Shown here one piece after another: positions 24,609 to 37,644 of a stretch of DNA of 64,000 nt (within the stretch, counting starts at the first letter, position 1; each line of letters begins with the position of its first letter). The translations under genes and the position numbers were made by a program. The notes beneath the pieces are model-generated. The model saw only the letters and a list, made by a program, of their open reading frames with translations. It was not told the DNA's origin and ran no database searches. The stretch covers positions 77,812,627 to 77,876,626 of the forward strand of contig JAMXBB010000006.1 of the NCBI GenBank assembly GCA_024138015.1. The letters are read 5' to 3'. This DNA comes from Lumnitzera littorea. Lineage: Eukaryota; Streptophyta; Magnoliopsida; Myrtales; Combretaceae.

Positions 24609-27230
24609 TACCTTAACCTTAAGGAAGGCCTAGTAAGATTATCTAAAATTTTTATATTACTTGTGTACCCATGATATGAAAATCACCTTACATGAAAACA
24701 TTGCAAGATTAATTAATTAATGACTAGATTTTTTTATTTTTAGCTTATTAACTTATTGTAATATATAAATAATTATAGATATCCAATATTTTACGGTTCC
24801 TCAAAACTGCAGAGAATCGATATCTTCTACCAAATAATAAGATCAGGTAGTAAAGATCTAAAATTTAAACTTCACAAAAATTACAAAATATAGGTATAAA
24901 AATAGTAATTACATTTAGTATTCCATCTATCTTAAAACTTTATCTTCCAAATGCATCTTGATATTCATACTTAACACTCGATTCTTAGCCCATGCCTAAA
25001 TAGCTATCAATCTATAAAAGAAAAACTATCGGAGAGTAAATTATAAGAGCTTAGTGAGTTATCCCTCATACTATATCAACAAGTAAGCTATCAAACAATT
25101 AGTTAATAAGCATATGAATACATGAATAAGCAGTATGCCAAACAATATATGCAGTTGATCGATGCTGCATACAATATTGGATTTAACACCCTTCGAAGTA
25201 AGGTTTAGAAATACATCAACACTAAGCACAATCGGGTTTTAGCACCTGGGGTTTTTAACCATAAATTTAAATTTCATATTTCACGAAATATATTATTATT
25301 TTAAAGAAATCCAGTAATATACAAACTTTTAAGTTTAGCAGTGAGATGACCCCCGCAGTCTATGCTCATACCCTATAGCGGTGATCTTTAGACTTGACCC
25401 CCAGTTACCTACGATTAGCGTCTCCAGCGCTAGATAAACCTATGAACCAAGGTTGCTGTCTTGTTGTACTAATGCTCCTGTATTGTACTAATCAAATCAC
25501 ATGGGAATCCATCTCTCTAAGACCCTTCATTACCAAATTGCATGAGGTAATAGCTGGAACATTATATGCAATGTTCGTGTTTATGCATGATTCATTTAAT
25601 TTTAGTTAAGTCAAATATGATTAAGTTAATTTATGAGGTGATTAATCGATATCAACAAATCATTCAATTATATAATAATAAATCAAGCAGTTAGTTATTC
25701 AGTTATTATGTTTCACAATATTTTACACAACACATAACCAATATTCAAGCACATGCATAACCCGAACCTCTATGTATCAAGTTATTAAGATTTACTTTAG
25801 GTGTACTAATTATAAGTACAAAACAAGTATAGAGTTATCGAGAGTACTCACCTGGTCATTGAGTCTATCAATAGTGGTAATAGTTTACTTAGTAAGTCGA
25901 TATCTGTATTCGGATCACTTGACATTTAAGAAATATGAAAGGTAATAAGTACCTAAGTGGAATAACTACGCTATTCGTATACATAGTAATAACTATAGTA
26001 ATAACTACATAAATTAGCTATCTATTCACATAAAATTCTCGGTTTGAGCTTTTTAGTTAATCGTGCATAATCTTTTCATTTTAGTTTCGATTTTTATGAA
26101 TTTATAGTTTATTTTTATCATTTTTTAACGTACTTTCTCGTAACAAGTTCATTTTGGATATTGTAACTCGTATTTTTTATTATGATTTATAAATATTATG
26201 AATTTTATTATTTTGACTTAAATAATTATAATTTATTATTTTAAGCTTTTCTTTATATATTTATGATTTAATAAATATCTCATTTTTATATTTTTATAAT
26301 TTTCTTATTTTTAAGTCTATTTTATAACTATTTACTTACTTTTCTATTTTTAAGGTTAAATACTTTTCATTACTTTAATAATTTCTTAATTAATTAATTA
26401 TTTTATTATTATTAATAATTACAAATTTTAATTAAAATTTGGAATGATGACATGGCAGCCTATAATTGCTCCACATGTCACTTTCATGAATTTTTTTTAT
26501 ATTTTTCAATTTTTCCTATTTTGTACTTTACTTAATATTTATATATCTATTATTACATTTTATTAAATTTTATAAATTAATTTACTTCCTTTTCTTAAAC
26601 CTCAAGGTATACATATATACATATATATATATATATTATCTTACCTTATTTAATAATGTAATATTATAGTATATTACACATATACTTTTTAAGCATACTC
26701 ATGTACTTATACATACTATACTACTAATATACATATTTTTATATGTATATATCTACTTATATACTTAGGTTTCCTTAATTTATTTATACATATATACATA
26801 TGTAATTTTACAATATACCCCTAAATACACTATATGTACTGTAGTATATACCTATACTATACTTATATTTTTATACTATATACTTACATATATAATTGGC
26901 CGTATATAAACATATATATAATGATAATAAATAATCTACTATATATTCATATTTACATACACATAAATCTCTTTATACCAAATACTTATATAATCAATTA
27001 TAACATATATGTACACATGAATATACCTAAGTATTTACATATATGAACTCACATAACATAAGAAATACTAACTTTACATATCTTTTTAATACATGTACAT
27101 AGAGTCTTCTAAAAAAATAATAATAATAAAATACATGTAAATTTCGTTACATTATCCTATAATACATAAAATTCTACAAAGATACATATATATGAAAGAG
27201 TACATATAAATGACTATTACAAAATAAATA

Positions 27231-30200
27231 TGTGGCGACCCTAGGAGGGGCCTAGTAGTATTGCCTAAAATCTTCATATCACGTGTGCACCCATGATAAG
27301 AAAATCGCCTTGCAAGTCAGAGATTGCAAGACTCTAAATAGTTATTTGCTAGAGTCTTTAATTTTAGTTCATTGACTCATTATATAATATAAATAATTAT
27401 GGATATCCATTTTTTTTCCATAATTCCTCAGAACCGTAGAGAATCGGTATCCCCTACCAAAATAATGAAATAGAATAGATAATTTTAGAAAATTCTAAAC
27501 TTACTAAAGACAGTAAACTTAAATGAGACATTAGTCGTTTTTCAGAGCATTCCAAATTAACTACACAAGCTTTTCATCATACTGATTCAATGGTAGCACT
27601 CTGTACTCGATCCCTATCCCCTTTCCTAACTATCGATCAACCTGCAAGGAAAAGAATTGTTAGGGTGTAAGCTTACGCTTAGTGAGATAATTACCCTCCT
27701 CAATACCGCATGACAGAAATTTATTAAATGCACAATCATATGAATGCATGAACAATCAGTATGCCAAACAATGCATGCAGTGACCTAGGAACTGTATACG
27801 ACTTAGAATTACGCCCCCTGAAGTCGGGGTTTGGAGATAATTAACTGACCCAAACCAAAATCCGGGTTCTAGACCTTGGGTTTTAATTCATTAGCACTAT
27901 TATGCTTAAGTCGAAACAAAACTAAGTATATATCTACATATATATACTTTCGCTACTGAATAATAAATCATACTTTCAAAATCCCAAGTCTAGCGGTGTA
28001 GTGGCCTCCGCAATCCACAAACACACGCCCTAAGCAGAAGCCACAAGACTCGGCCCCTCGCCGACGGTTGGTGTCTCCCAGCGCCTAGTAAGCCCATCAG
28101 CTTAGGTCAGAGACTCAATATATATATGATGGCATAACTAGTGCCCAATCCTGCAAGAAACTCGTATTCCTGTGAGTCCCCTCCCATCTTCTGCGTGAAG
28201 TGGCAGTCGGTGTTATCCGTATGCAATATGGGGTATGCATGATTCATTTTGATTTCTTAATTGTATAAGTGATTAACTCGATTTTCAAGGTGATCAGACA
28301 ATTTCATTCCATACGATTCACATGTATATATAATGCAAGCAATTCCCATTATTAGATATAATTAACAAGTCATCACATTCATCCACAGATTCATACACAT
28401 GCATTTCCCATATCCCACAAGCATCCATATTCATATATATAAGTTTAGGTGCATCTATTCTACAAGCACAATCAAGTAAAGAGTCATCGGGAATTTACTT
28501 ACTCTGCCATGTGGTTCAATCAAAATAGTCTGGAGGCAAGTCGTCTCCGTAAACAGTGTCCCCTGGTCATTAAAATAATTTTTATAAGGAATTGAAACAA
28601 ACTTAAGAAACTATGTAAGTTTTCCTTAAGTTATATTCTTAACTAGTTTTCGTAATTTTTCCCAGTTTTTACCTAAAGTTCAATCGCGTATAACTTTTTC
28701 GTTTTAAATCCGATTTTTATGATCTTATAGTCAATCTTCATCGTTTTCGAGTGTAATTTAACATCGTATGTTTAGATTTTCGAAATGAGGTATACAATTC
28801 TGTCCATGGGTCAGAACAGTAGCGTTCCTCATGTGTTAGAATGTTTTTGGGCCTTGTTTAGTAAATGGGCTTTTTGATAACTTGAGAAATTCCTTGGGCT
28901 TGGTCTTTAGATTTTATCCTAAGCTTAAAATACTCCTTGAGATCAGATTTACAACTTTGATTTATATTCCTAAGGCTATCAACCACTTCTTGGGCCTTTT
29001 AGTGGGCTTAAGTTGTCAAATGGGCTTGTTTTTGGTTCAAACTAAAGTTAATGACTTTGGTGGGCTTATAGAGCCTTAGATGGATTTCTTATGGGCTTCA
29101 AAACAACTTCTCTTGGTACTTTAAGTTGCTGGTCAGATTTTTATTGAAGGCCCATCTTAGAGTTCTAGGCTTGTTTTGAGAGTTTTAGGCCCGGTTTTGA
29201 GTTTTAGGCTTTGTATGCTTATCATACTTGCTTTGGTTAATCTTTTCACTTTGTTCTTTCACTTTTATCATATTTTTAGGCCTCATTTACCCACGTTCCA
29301 GATCTGTTCATGTTAGTCCTAAGGGGTCCTTACTTGGTTTTTCAACTTGTTTCATCATTTCCTTAAGTTTAGGTGGTAGATTATGCACTTAACTACTTGT
29401 GTATAAATCTTAACTTAAGTTTCCTTCCATCAAATGATCCTTTAACTCATGCTCCACATAAAGAAATAAAAGATCTTATACTCAATAAAACCTCCATATC
29501 ATAGCTCATGTCATACGAAGTTGGTTTCTTCATAAAACTTCATGTGATGGATTTTTCCTTAACTTAAGTCTAGATTTGAGCATGTTTAACTTAATGGAAA
29601 CAAAATCAACATTTAAATGACCATGGAACCTTCACGTCCAGCATGCTTACCCTCCATTAAAGTTCTCATTTCAAGATTTCCTTAGCTTAAAATCTTCCAT
29701 TCAAAGCATTAAACAAATGTCCATACAAAACACCAACTTTACATGCTCATATTTTAACTTCATGTAATGGTTTTAGGGTTTGTTTCTTAAAACGAATTTT
29801 TGTGCTATAACAACTCAAACCTTACTCATATCTTCAAGAAATCCAAGTCTTCTAACATAAATATTAATCCACACATCACAAGAAACACTTACTCGTCCTT
29901 AACACAAAGTTTGGTGGTTGTGCACTAAGGTTCCTCTTAAGCCTTTAACTTTGCCTCTTCCTTTTTAGCCACCTTTTGAAACCCGAATCCTTTGGTCTTT
30001 TGGAATGGGGTTTATGGAAGATTCTAATGGTCTTAAAAGGCCTTAGATGGTGAAAGAAAATTACACAAGAACAAGAGAAAAAATGCAGTGAGTGAAGCTT
30101 CAAAATGGAAGAAAAATGGATTTTGTGGGGTAAGGTTGTTTCCCCTTTTTATGTTTGTTTCAAAAGAGAGAAAGATGAAGTGAAAGTGAAATTGAAAGGG

Positions 30201-31005
30201 AGAGAAATGATGAAGAGTGTGGCCGGTTGGAAATGGAGAGAGAAGGAGTGTTTAAATGTCTTGGAAGTGTCGTCTTAAAGCTTACAAAAAGTCAACAATT
30301 GCAACTCTTGATGATGTAAGCATTAAGGGGTGAATAGTGATGTGTAAGAGAAAGTGATTGATGCTTGAAAGACGAGAGTATGGCCCTCCATTCCTCCTTG
30401 TTTAAATCTGCCATTGGAAGTCTTTTTATGCCATGGAGTAGTCTTGTCACCTTTATTAAAGTTAAGCTCATGATTTCTTGTGAAAATTTGTCCATATGTA
30501 GTATAAGTGAAGAGGTGATAAGGAAATTGTCTTATCACTAGATTTTGATAAGTTATTAATTGATAAATGATTCCAACTCTCAATTGATAAGTTATCTAAG
30601 GTGATTGGTTGGTCTAATTATTTATATGTAAGGCTTATGCATGAAGATAAGGGCATAGCCTTATAGAAAATTGTTTTAGGATTTTTATCTTACATTGTTT
30701 TGTGATTTATGATTTGATTTTTGTAGAATTGTGAAATTTTCTAAAGTTGAATGGAATTATTCAAATTAAATTATCGATTAATTATTTTGGGTTAAAATTC
30801 CTTAATGGTTTTAGGGGTTAGGGTTTTAAGTAGCTTTATAGCTCGCAGTTCTTCAAGCTCAGGTTTTATCGACAATTGGCTTTTGAATTGTAAAAATTTA
30901 ATGTGTTCCTAAATATAAACTTAAGTTTTTGGTTCGGTTGATCTTTGGGAACGTTCTGAAGGTACTCTTGATCAAGTCTTAGGCCTACTAAATGTAGGGT
31001 TTACA
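27231..31005 (+). mobile_element. Solo LTR-B copy 1, nested in LTR-A
   Basis: 3775 bp, TGTGGCGACC...GTAGGGTTTACA, with an exact AAATA duplication (27226-27230 and 31006-31010). From about 27660 to the end it matches 43675-47012 almost base for base. The first ~430 bp are different and instead resemble LTR-A starts (GGGGCCTAGTAG, CCTAAAATCTTCATATCA, the CAGAACCGTAGAGAATCGGT box). The frames at 28882-29079 and 30292-30583 are short, repeated in the other LTR-B copies with stops, and not genes. Confidence 0.9.
28845..29160 (+). promoter_or_regulatory. Cluster of TGGGCY motifs in LTR-B
   Basis: TGGGCC or TGGGCT occurs about nine times in ~310 bp (for example near 28849, 28866, 28897, 28992, 29003, 29020, 29060, 29090 and, inverted, 29149). 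TGGGCC/T is the core of site II (TCP-bound) elements of plant promoters. The same cluster is present at about 44850-45160. A regulatory role is inferred only from motif density. Confidence 0.35.
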
Positions 31006-31951
31006 AAATATACTTCTCTTGGTAACTTGATGAGTATTTGATTTAAGAGCTTGTTCCTCTTCTTCTAATTGTTGAGAAATGAGAAGGAAATTGAGAGAAA
31101 GAAAAATAGATAAGGAAAAAGAAAGAGAACTTTTTGGTGGAGTGGTATTTGGGTTCTTTGAAGTTTATTTTGAAAAAAGAAAGGGACAAGTAAAGGAGGA
31201 CAAGGTGTGTAATCGTCTAGGAAAAGGAGGATAGAAGCAAATCTAGATGGAAGAAAGAAAAGAAGATAAGAGTGCATTGAATTGATTTGATTTGCGGCTT
31301 ATCATTTGCCTTGTCCTCATCTTTTAATTAGACACATGGAGGAAAACACAATACACATAAGTAGCCGAACAAGTTCGAGAATGCAACGTGGAGAAGGGAA
31401 AAATTAAAGGAAGAAAGAGGAACAAGAAAAAGAAAAAGAAAAAGTGAAGAAGGAAAAAGGAAAATGAATGATATTAGGTTAACTTTTCCAAATGTAAAAT
31501 TTAGAATTAATAATTATTTTAGAATAATATTCATAACTTTATAAAATTTACTAATTAAATTGTTACTGGTTACATTTATAATATTTGGGAGTTATCTTAA
31601 CTCGTTCGTTAATAATTTTACGAGATCGTGTTAATTAATAATTATATTTGATTAGGGTTTTATTATTGTTGAGATAAATTTATTCATTCTATAAGCTTAA
31701 AGTTATAGTTTTAGGGTTCTTTTCTGTCAAGTTTGAGTTTAATCTCTGGTATTTATGCGTACATAGGATTTAGGGTTTTTGTACATGATTAAGGTTTTGA
31801 TCAAGATTTTTAGGGTTTTTCTCATTCATATTATATTTGAGTTTACAATTTTAATTAGTTTTAAATTTATCAGATCTGTTGACTTAGGAAAGTTATCTAT
31901 AATACTAAAGTTTAATTTTACATTCAAATAACTAAATTTGTGGGGTCTACA

Positions 31952-33745
31952 CCAACCAAGAAAGGTTAGGCAAAAAGAAGGACAAGAAGAGATTGTTTAT
32001 CAAGAATTGCCTTCATGGTAGACCATTAAGCAGAGTTGATGGGGGGAAGGCTCAAGCAGTAAGAAGCACCAAGACACAACACACCCCTTTGAACTTACCT
32101 ATTGCCTAGGTCTTTGTTGAGGTATGGAATAGAGGCTTACTGCAGAAACCCCTTAAGAAAAAGGGTAATCCTAATAATCGAAACTCGAATAAGAATTACT
32201 AGTTCCATGACAACTATGGCCATACCATAGAGGAGTGCTTTCAACTAAAGAATGAAACAAAATATGCTATTCAACAGGGCTTCTTCGGTGAGTACATGTC
32301 TTAGCAAAGGAACGATGATTGTTTTGATGATGATGAAGATAAGGTACCTTGGAGGTAGTGAATCGAGGGTGCCCAAGTAGAGCAAGATGAAGATCAGTAC
32401 AATGACTGAGCCTCCAATGATGTGATCAACATAATCATTGGGGGACCACACTTAGGGAGCCGACTGAGCACTAGTAGCTTGACTAATACCTTGTCCTAAG
32501 TGTTTGCTGTTAGAGAAAAGAGGTAGAAAATTGTTACTTCAATCTCTTTCTCAGATAAGGACTTGGAGGGGGTAAACACCCTTCATTAAGACACCTTATT
32601 ATGGGGGCGAGTATCACCAATTTCGAGATCCTCAAGATTATGGTGGACACTAGTAAGTATCTTCTTGCATACGTACGAGAGGATGTGGACCAAATTGCCT
32701 ATCAAAATAAAGCTTTACCACCATAATTTCATTGGCTTCAACAAGAGCACTGTTCGAGCCAAAGGAATCATCACCCTTGACATGGAACTTGGCGATGATG
32801 ACAGTGTCGTGCGATGACTAGTGGAGTTCATCGTGGTCGACTACCTATCCCCTTATAATGCCCTCTCAGGATGACGAAGCTTGAATGTGTTTAGAGTCCT
32901 CACCTTGTCCCTCTACCTGAAGGTCAAGTTCTTGACCACTACTAGGGTGGGAATTTGTAGGTGCTATTAGAAGCTCTCCCGAGAGCTCTATGTTTGGGCT
33001 GCTAGAGTAGATCATGTCTTCGCTCTAAAGATCAGCCTCAGGAGAAGTTGGCTAAGAGAGGCAAGCTGGGTGAAAAAACTAAAGAGGTACACATCGATGC
33101 TTCTCCTAATCAGACTACTAAGGTCAGGATCGAGACCCCTTTCTAAGGTGAAGGAGTAGATAATTGCCCTCTTGTAGGCCAATTCAGATAGGTTTACCTA
33201 GTTAGCACAAGACATACTTGGGATCTCCCTTGACCTAGCAACCTACAGCCTCAACATTGACTCAAGTGCACGATTTGTCAAACAAAAGAATAAGAATTTT
33301 GCTATAGAAAGGCAAGCCAAAATAGAGGAAGAAGTGTAGAAGCTGCTTAAGGTTGGCTTCGTTAGAGAGGAGAAGTATCTGACCTGGTTGGCAAACATAG
33401 TGCTGGTCAAGAAGAAGTTTAGGAAGTGGTGCATATATGTTGACTATATCGACCTCAACAAAGCCTACTCAAAAGACTACTTTCCTCTCCTTAGGATCAA
33501 TCGGTTGATTGACTCCACTTCAAGACATGCCCTGTTCACCTTTATGGATGCCTTCTCAAGTAACAATTAGATCAAGACGGACTTGAAGGACAAAGTTTAT
33601 ATTTCTTTTGTCATCAAATTTGGCACGTACTACTCACGCCCTTTGGCTTAAAAAATGTTAGGGCAACGTATCAGCATATAGTGATAAAGTTGTTGAAGCC
33701 CTAACACGGGCATGACATTGAGGTATACATCAACGACATGATAGT
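31952..33745 (+). pseudogene. Tat gag C-terminus, protease and N-terminal RT
   Basis: Coding sequence resumes after LTR-A. A gag zinc-knuckle remnant lies at 32195-32238 (Y-stop-FHDNYGHTIEECFQLK; the first Cys is a stop). The protease shows IMVDTS at about 32640-32654, where the catalytic DTG has become DTS, followed by GFNKSTVRAKGIITLDMELG and VVDYLSPYNALSG. RT begins near 33241 with FVKQKNKNFAIERQAKIEEE, KLLKVGFVRE, CIYVDYIDLNKAYSKDYFPL and LFTFMDAFSSNN, ending at VYINDMIV (33723-33746), where the YxDD box reads YIND. This Asp-to-Asn change removes one catalytic aspartate. Many stops and some shifts are present. A solo LTR interrupts the gene within the Val codon right after YINDMI. Confidence 0.86.
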
Positions 33746-34957
33746 TGATAACTCTGATTTTAAACATATTTCATATGATGATTTTATAGCATTTCTCGTA
33801 CATTTTTGGTTTTCTTTAAAGAAAATGATACTTAATTGAGTAAAATGTTGATTTCAGGGTTTAAACGCATTCTAGGCTCGAAAACGAATCAAGTTTCACT
33901 CAATTCCGAGTTCAAACGAAGAAGTTATGAAGTTTTGAAGTTGTGCAGAAATTTTGTCTTAGTGCAGAAAGTTACATGGCCTGGGGACACGGCCGTGTAC
34001 TAGGCCGTGTCTGGTGACGAAAATAAAATCCGTGTGATACACATATATAAGGAGATGTTAGGGTTCAAAAGAAACGGGGAGACATTACAGAAACGGAGAG
34101 AAACAAGAGAAGAGAAGAGACTTGAGGCGAACATCCATCAAGACGCGATAACGACATCGATTTCAAGATTAAAGATTGTTCATCAAATCAAGAGGGGTTT
34201 TTATGCTTTATTTTATGTTTTTGATGGAACTCGTTTTTAGATTCGTTATGATAGCTTAGAATTCAAGTATTTAGGATTATGGAACCTAGGGTTTCATGTA
34301 ACCCTTGGATTGAATTATAATTTCAAGAAAGTTTCTATCTTTTCTTGATTCAATTATGTCGTTTAGTTATGGATTGATAATTCTAGAGTATCAATATATG
34401 ATATTATGCATGTTGATTGAGAAATTGCATGTGTAATTAGATCTTAACATAATTGAAGAGAATTACATGTATACTTAGAGATAAGATACATGATTCTTTC
34501 GGAAAAGTTGATTGTTTGTGTGGGAATTCATTAAACATTAATACAATTCTAAGTTATATTACTAAGTGAAGAGATTCCGGTAAATAATTTAGGATTAGGG
34601 TTAATATGCTTGAGAAAGATATTAGCTTTAGTTGTGAATCCCTCCGGTCAAGAATCATAGAAACTAAATTGAATACATTTTAAAAAAGTTACATGTTAAA
34701 CACTAGGGGAAATAATTCCTAAATACATCATTGCATACTTGAAGTCGTTAGTAGTTTATTGCTTTCTAAATTGCTTAGTTAAGTCTCATAATTAGTTTAG
34801 TTTATTAATTTCAGTATTTTTAATTCATTCAACTCGACATAATTTTCCGGTTAGATAATAAAGCTAAAGTTAATATTAGTACTCAAAATCTCTGAGGGAT
34901 CGACTCGGACTCATATTCGACTATATTAAAATTGATAGGTGCGCTTGCCTCGTATCA
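33746..34957 (+). mobile_element. 1.2-kb solo LTR inserted in the RT domain
   Basis: 1212 bp, TGATAACTCTG...CGTATCA, with an exact ATAGT duplication (33741-33745 and 34958-34962). It contains the perfect 12-bp palindrome ACACGGCCGTGT (33987-33998), a TATATAA at about 34045, and a 3' end of GAGGGATCGACTCGGACTC and GGTGCGCTTGCCTCGTATCA. That ending is typical of some Ty3/Gypsy LTRs, but the lineage is not resolved. A 77-codon frame at 34007-34240 overlaps the TATA and leader region and has no known domain. Confidence 0.85.
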
Positions 34958-34962
34958 ATAGT

Positions 34963-35770
34963 CAAGAGTAAGTAGCTCGGCAATCATGTCAAGGACCTAT
35001 AAGAAGCCTTTAACTAGATAAGAAAACACGACATGAAGCTAAATCCTCAAAAGTGTGAATTTGGGGTCGGCTTTAGCAAATTTCTTGGCTTCCTGATCAC
35101 CTAGAGAGGAATTGAGGCCAAACCTGAAAAGATATAGGTTATCAAGGATATGCAGCTCCCTTCCCTAGTCTGAGACATATAGAAGCTCATTGGCATGGTG
35201 GTTACGCTGAGTAAATTTATCTTTAAGAGCGTAGATAGATGCATTGAGTTCTTCAAATCTTCAAGAATCCTAAGGGTATTGAATGGACTTCTTACTATGC
35301 TGTAGCCTTTAAGTAGCTATAGGACTTTCTCTCACATCCTCCAATCCTCTTCAAGCCTGTTTTAGTAGAGGACTTATATTTGTACTTGGCTGTTAGCAAT
35401 CGGGAACTCTTTTTTATACTAATCAAAATAGAAGGGAGAGAGCACGGGCTTGTCTATTATGTCAGCTACATACTCTAGGGGCCTAAGGTCAAGTACACCA
35501 AACTAAAGAAATTCGCCTTATTTGTTGTCATCTCAACACGTTGGCTTAAGCCTTACTTTTAAGCATATTAGATCATCGTGCTTACAAACCAACCATTAGG
35601 CACACTGTTGTAGAAGCCGGATGCATTTGGATGGATGGTGAAGTACATGATAGAGCTAAGTGCATATGGAATCTAGTATCATGTATGGACAATCTACAAG
35701 GCATAAGTGTTGGCCAACTTCATGGTTGAATACATAAGTGAAGAGGAAGCATCACTAAGGCATGATAGCT
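34963..35770 (+). pseudogene. Tat RT C-terminal part and first RNase H region
   Basis: Continues the RT directly after the solo LTR (IVKS is rebuilt across the duplicated ATAGT). Visible: HDMKLNPQKCEFGVGFSKFL, GFLIT and RGIEAKPEKI (RT thumb region), then FILIKIEGREHGLVYYVSYI, KYTKLKKFALFVVISTRWLK, IIVLTNQPLGTLL and FGWMVKYMIELSAYGI, which match the RT-linked RNase H-like connection of Gypsy pol. Numerous stops (after HVKDL, FLIT and ALL). Confidence 0.85.
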
Positions 35771-35771
35771 G

Positions 35772-36100
35772 GTGTGGACTCTTTACGGTGATGGATCATC
35801 CACCTTGGGGAGTGGAGGTACAGGTTTCATACTGACCAAACTGTACAAAATCATTGTTTGCTCTACCCTCAAGTTCATGTTCGACACTAGTAATAATGAA
35901 TCCAAATATAAGGCCTTGATAGCCGGTCTTATGCTAGCTAAGGAGATCAGCGCTAAGCACTTACAAGTTTTCTTGGACTTGATGCTTGTCGTCCAGCAAG
36001 TTCGAGGTAAATATGAGGCTAAGGATGACACCATGGCAAGATACTTAGAGAAGATGAAGAGTTTTCTAGCTGAGCTTCCTTCGTAGACTATCTTGAAGAT
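35772..36100 (+). pseudogene. Tat archaeal-type RNase H domain
   Basis: An open stretch of 104 codons: MWTLYGDGSSTLGSGGTGFI, LKFMFDTSNNESKYKALIAG, LMLAKEISAKHLQVFLDLML and QVRGKYEAKDDTMARYLEKM. The D (YGDGS), E (NNESKYKAL) and D (VFLDL) of RNase H are present. Tat elements carry a second RNase H of this kind after the first, which fits its place between the RT region and integrase. It remains open in this segment but upstream and downstream frames are broken. The overlapping minus-strand frame at 35783-36286 is a shadow. Confidence 0.87.
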
Positions 36101-37500
36101 CCCTTGAATCGAAAACTCAATTGTAGATTGGTTGTCCAAGCTCACTTCCATGGGGATATAAAAGCCTAAGGTGAAGGACAGGAAGATTTTTATAGAGTAC
36201 TTGCTAGAAAAGAGCATAACTTTAAGTTTGGCTAAGGTCTTAGAGCTTATGACAGCACCATCAAAACCGAGTTGGATGGAACCCATCTGGAGTTATTTGG
36301 AGTAGGGCATGCTCCCAAAAGATAGGAGAGAGGTAAAGAAGTTGAGATACCACGCTGCCAATTATACGTTGGTTGACAGTATCTTATATTATAAGGGGGT
36401 CAACCTTTCCCTACTCAAATGCCTCTAAATAGATGAGGGCTTGCACGTCATGGAAGAGTTGTACACTAAAGTATGCAGTAACCACATCCAATTACAAGCC
36501 CTCTACATTCGAGCTTTGTAGCTTGGATATTGTTATCCAACCATGAGGTAGGATGCCAAGGTTGTAGCCTAGAAGTGCCCCTAATGCTAGAAGTACGCAC
36601 CAATCAATTACGCCCTCAACACCTATCTCCAATCCCTGAGCAGTTTGTGCTCATTTGCTTAATGGGGTATCAACATTCTCGATGCCTTTCTTAAGGCTTC
36701 AAGAGGTCAATATTACATTATTTCGGCTATCAACTACTTTACTAAGTGGGCAAAGTTGAAGCTATGGCCAAGATCACTAAAAGGAGTGTTAAGTCATTTG
36801 TTCAAAACAACATCCTCTCTAGATTTGGGGTCCCCTATGCCCTTATCATGGATAATGGACGTCAGTTTGATAACCCCAAGTTCAAAAAATTTTATGCCAA
36901 GCACCACATCAAGCTACACTTCACATTGGTCACCCACCTTCGATTGAATGATTAAGTTAAAGCAACTAATTGGGTCATCCTTAAGAGCTTGAAGAAGAGG
37001 GTGAACCGATCTTACGACACTTGGGTAGATAAGTTTCCTAATATCTTATGGGGATATTGGACTACCCATTGTACCTCTACAAGTGAAACCCCTTTTTGCC
37101 TGGCATTTGGGTTGGAGGCACTCCTCCCCATTGAGCAAGACCTTTTCAACATTTAGACTCAAAGTTTCAATGCTATCCTCAATGAGTCCTTACTTTAGGC
37201 TAGTGTTGACACTATAGAAGAGATTAGAGACTTCATCGCAACTTGGGTAACTTCCTACCAGCACCGAGTAGCTAGATATGATGATTAGAAGGTCTGACAT
37301 AAAGAGTTCAAGATCGGTGACCTAGTCTGCTAGAGGCTATAAGCTCATAGGAAGGACAAGGCAAGCTAGCCATCAATTAGGAATACTCGGTTAGAGTAAG
37401 AGAAAGCTTAGGGAATTAAGCATACAGATTGGAAAGATTAGATGGTGAGCTCATCCTACACACTTGGAATGTCGATAACCTTCGGCCATGTTTTAACTAA
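36101..37500 (+). pseudogene. Tat integrase
   Basis: Integrase of the Gypsy type, which joins cDNA to host DNA. A zinc-binding remnant (KCP-stop-C-stop-KYAP) lies near 36572. The core has WGINILDAFLKASRG, AINYFTKW, then SFVQNNILSRFGVPYALIMD, NGRQFDNPKFKKFYAKHHIK, VKATNWVILKSLKKRVNRSY and TSTSETPFCLAFGLEALLPI, followed by YQHRVARYDD and FKIGDLVC. The usual first Asp (GVDI) reads Asn (GINI), and the Glu of the NGQVE motif reads Lys after a stop, so two of the three DDE residues are lost; the middle D (IMDNG) remains. A frame change occurs near 36750. The gene ends near 37500. Confidence 0.88.
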
Positions 37501-37644
37501 TGTACAGTTTCCTTGTAAATGTTTTTATGAATATTAATAAAAGTTCTATTCCTTACAAGTATCGTCTACTTTTTTACTTTTTTTCTATTCCATACTCTCA
37601 TATTAAGCCCAAGCCCTCAAAAGGTGAATGAACCTACTAACCGG

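Larger units (their letters stand above)
24609..31951 (+). mobile_element. LTR-A, plus strand, inserted in gag; itself split by solo LTR-B
   Basis: Starts TACCTTAACCTTAAGGAAGG, aligning with the family start TGTCATGACCCTAAAGGGGG, and ends TTTGTGGGGTCTACA. Flanks GCAAC (24604-24608) and CCAAC (31952-31956) form a target duplication with one mismatch. The LTR parts are 24609-27230 and 31011-31951; the middle is a nested LTR-B. The net length is about 3.56 kb. The conserved block is at about 26063-26137, the TATA-rich zone at 26600-27060 and the GA-rich part at 31070-31460. Confidence 0.87.

Noticed and set aside
28882..29079. 65-codon frame repeated at 44833-45021 and 52659-52841
   Set aside because: Recurrence comes from the LTR-B repeats; the frame is disrupted between copies and overlaps the TGGGCY cluster.
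34007..34240. 77-codon frame inside the solo LTR
   Set aside because: It overlaps the LTR's own TATA and leader region and has no similarity to a known domain.
35783..36286. 167-codon minus-strand frame
   Set aside because: It lies opposite the RNase H domain, which is recognisable on the plus strand; no domain is seen in the minus reading.
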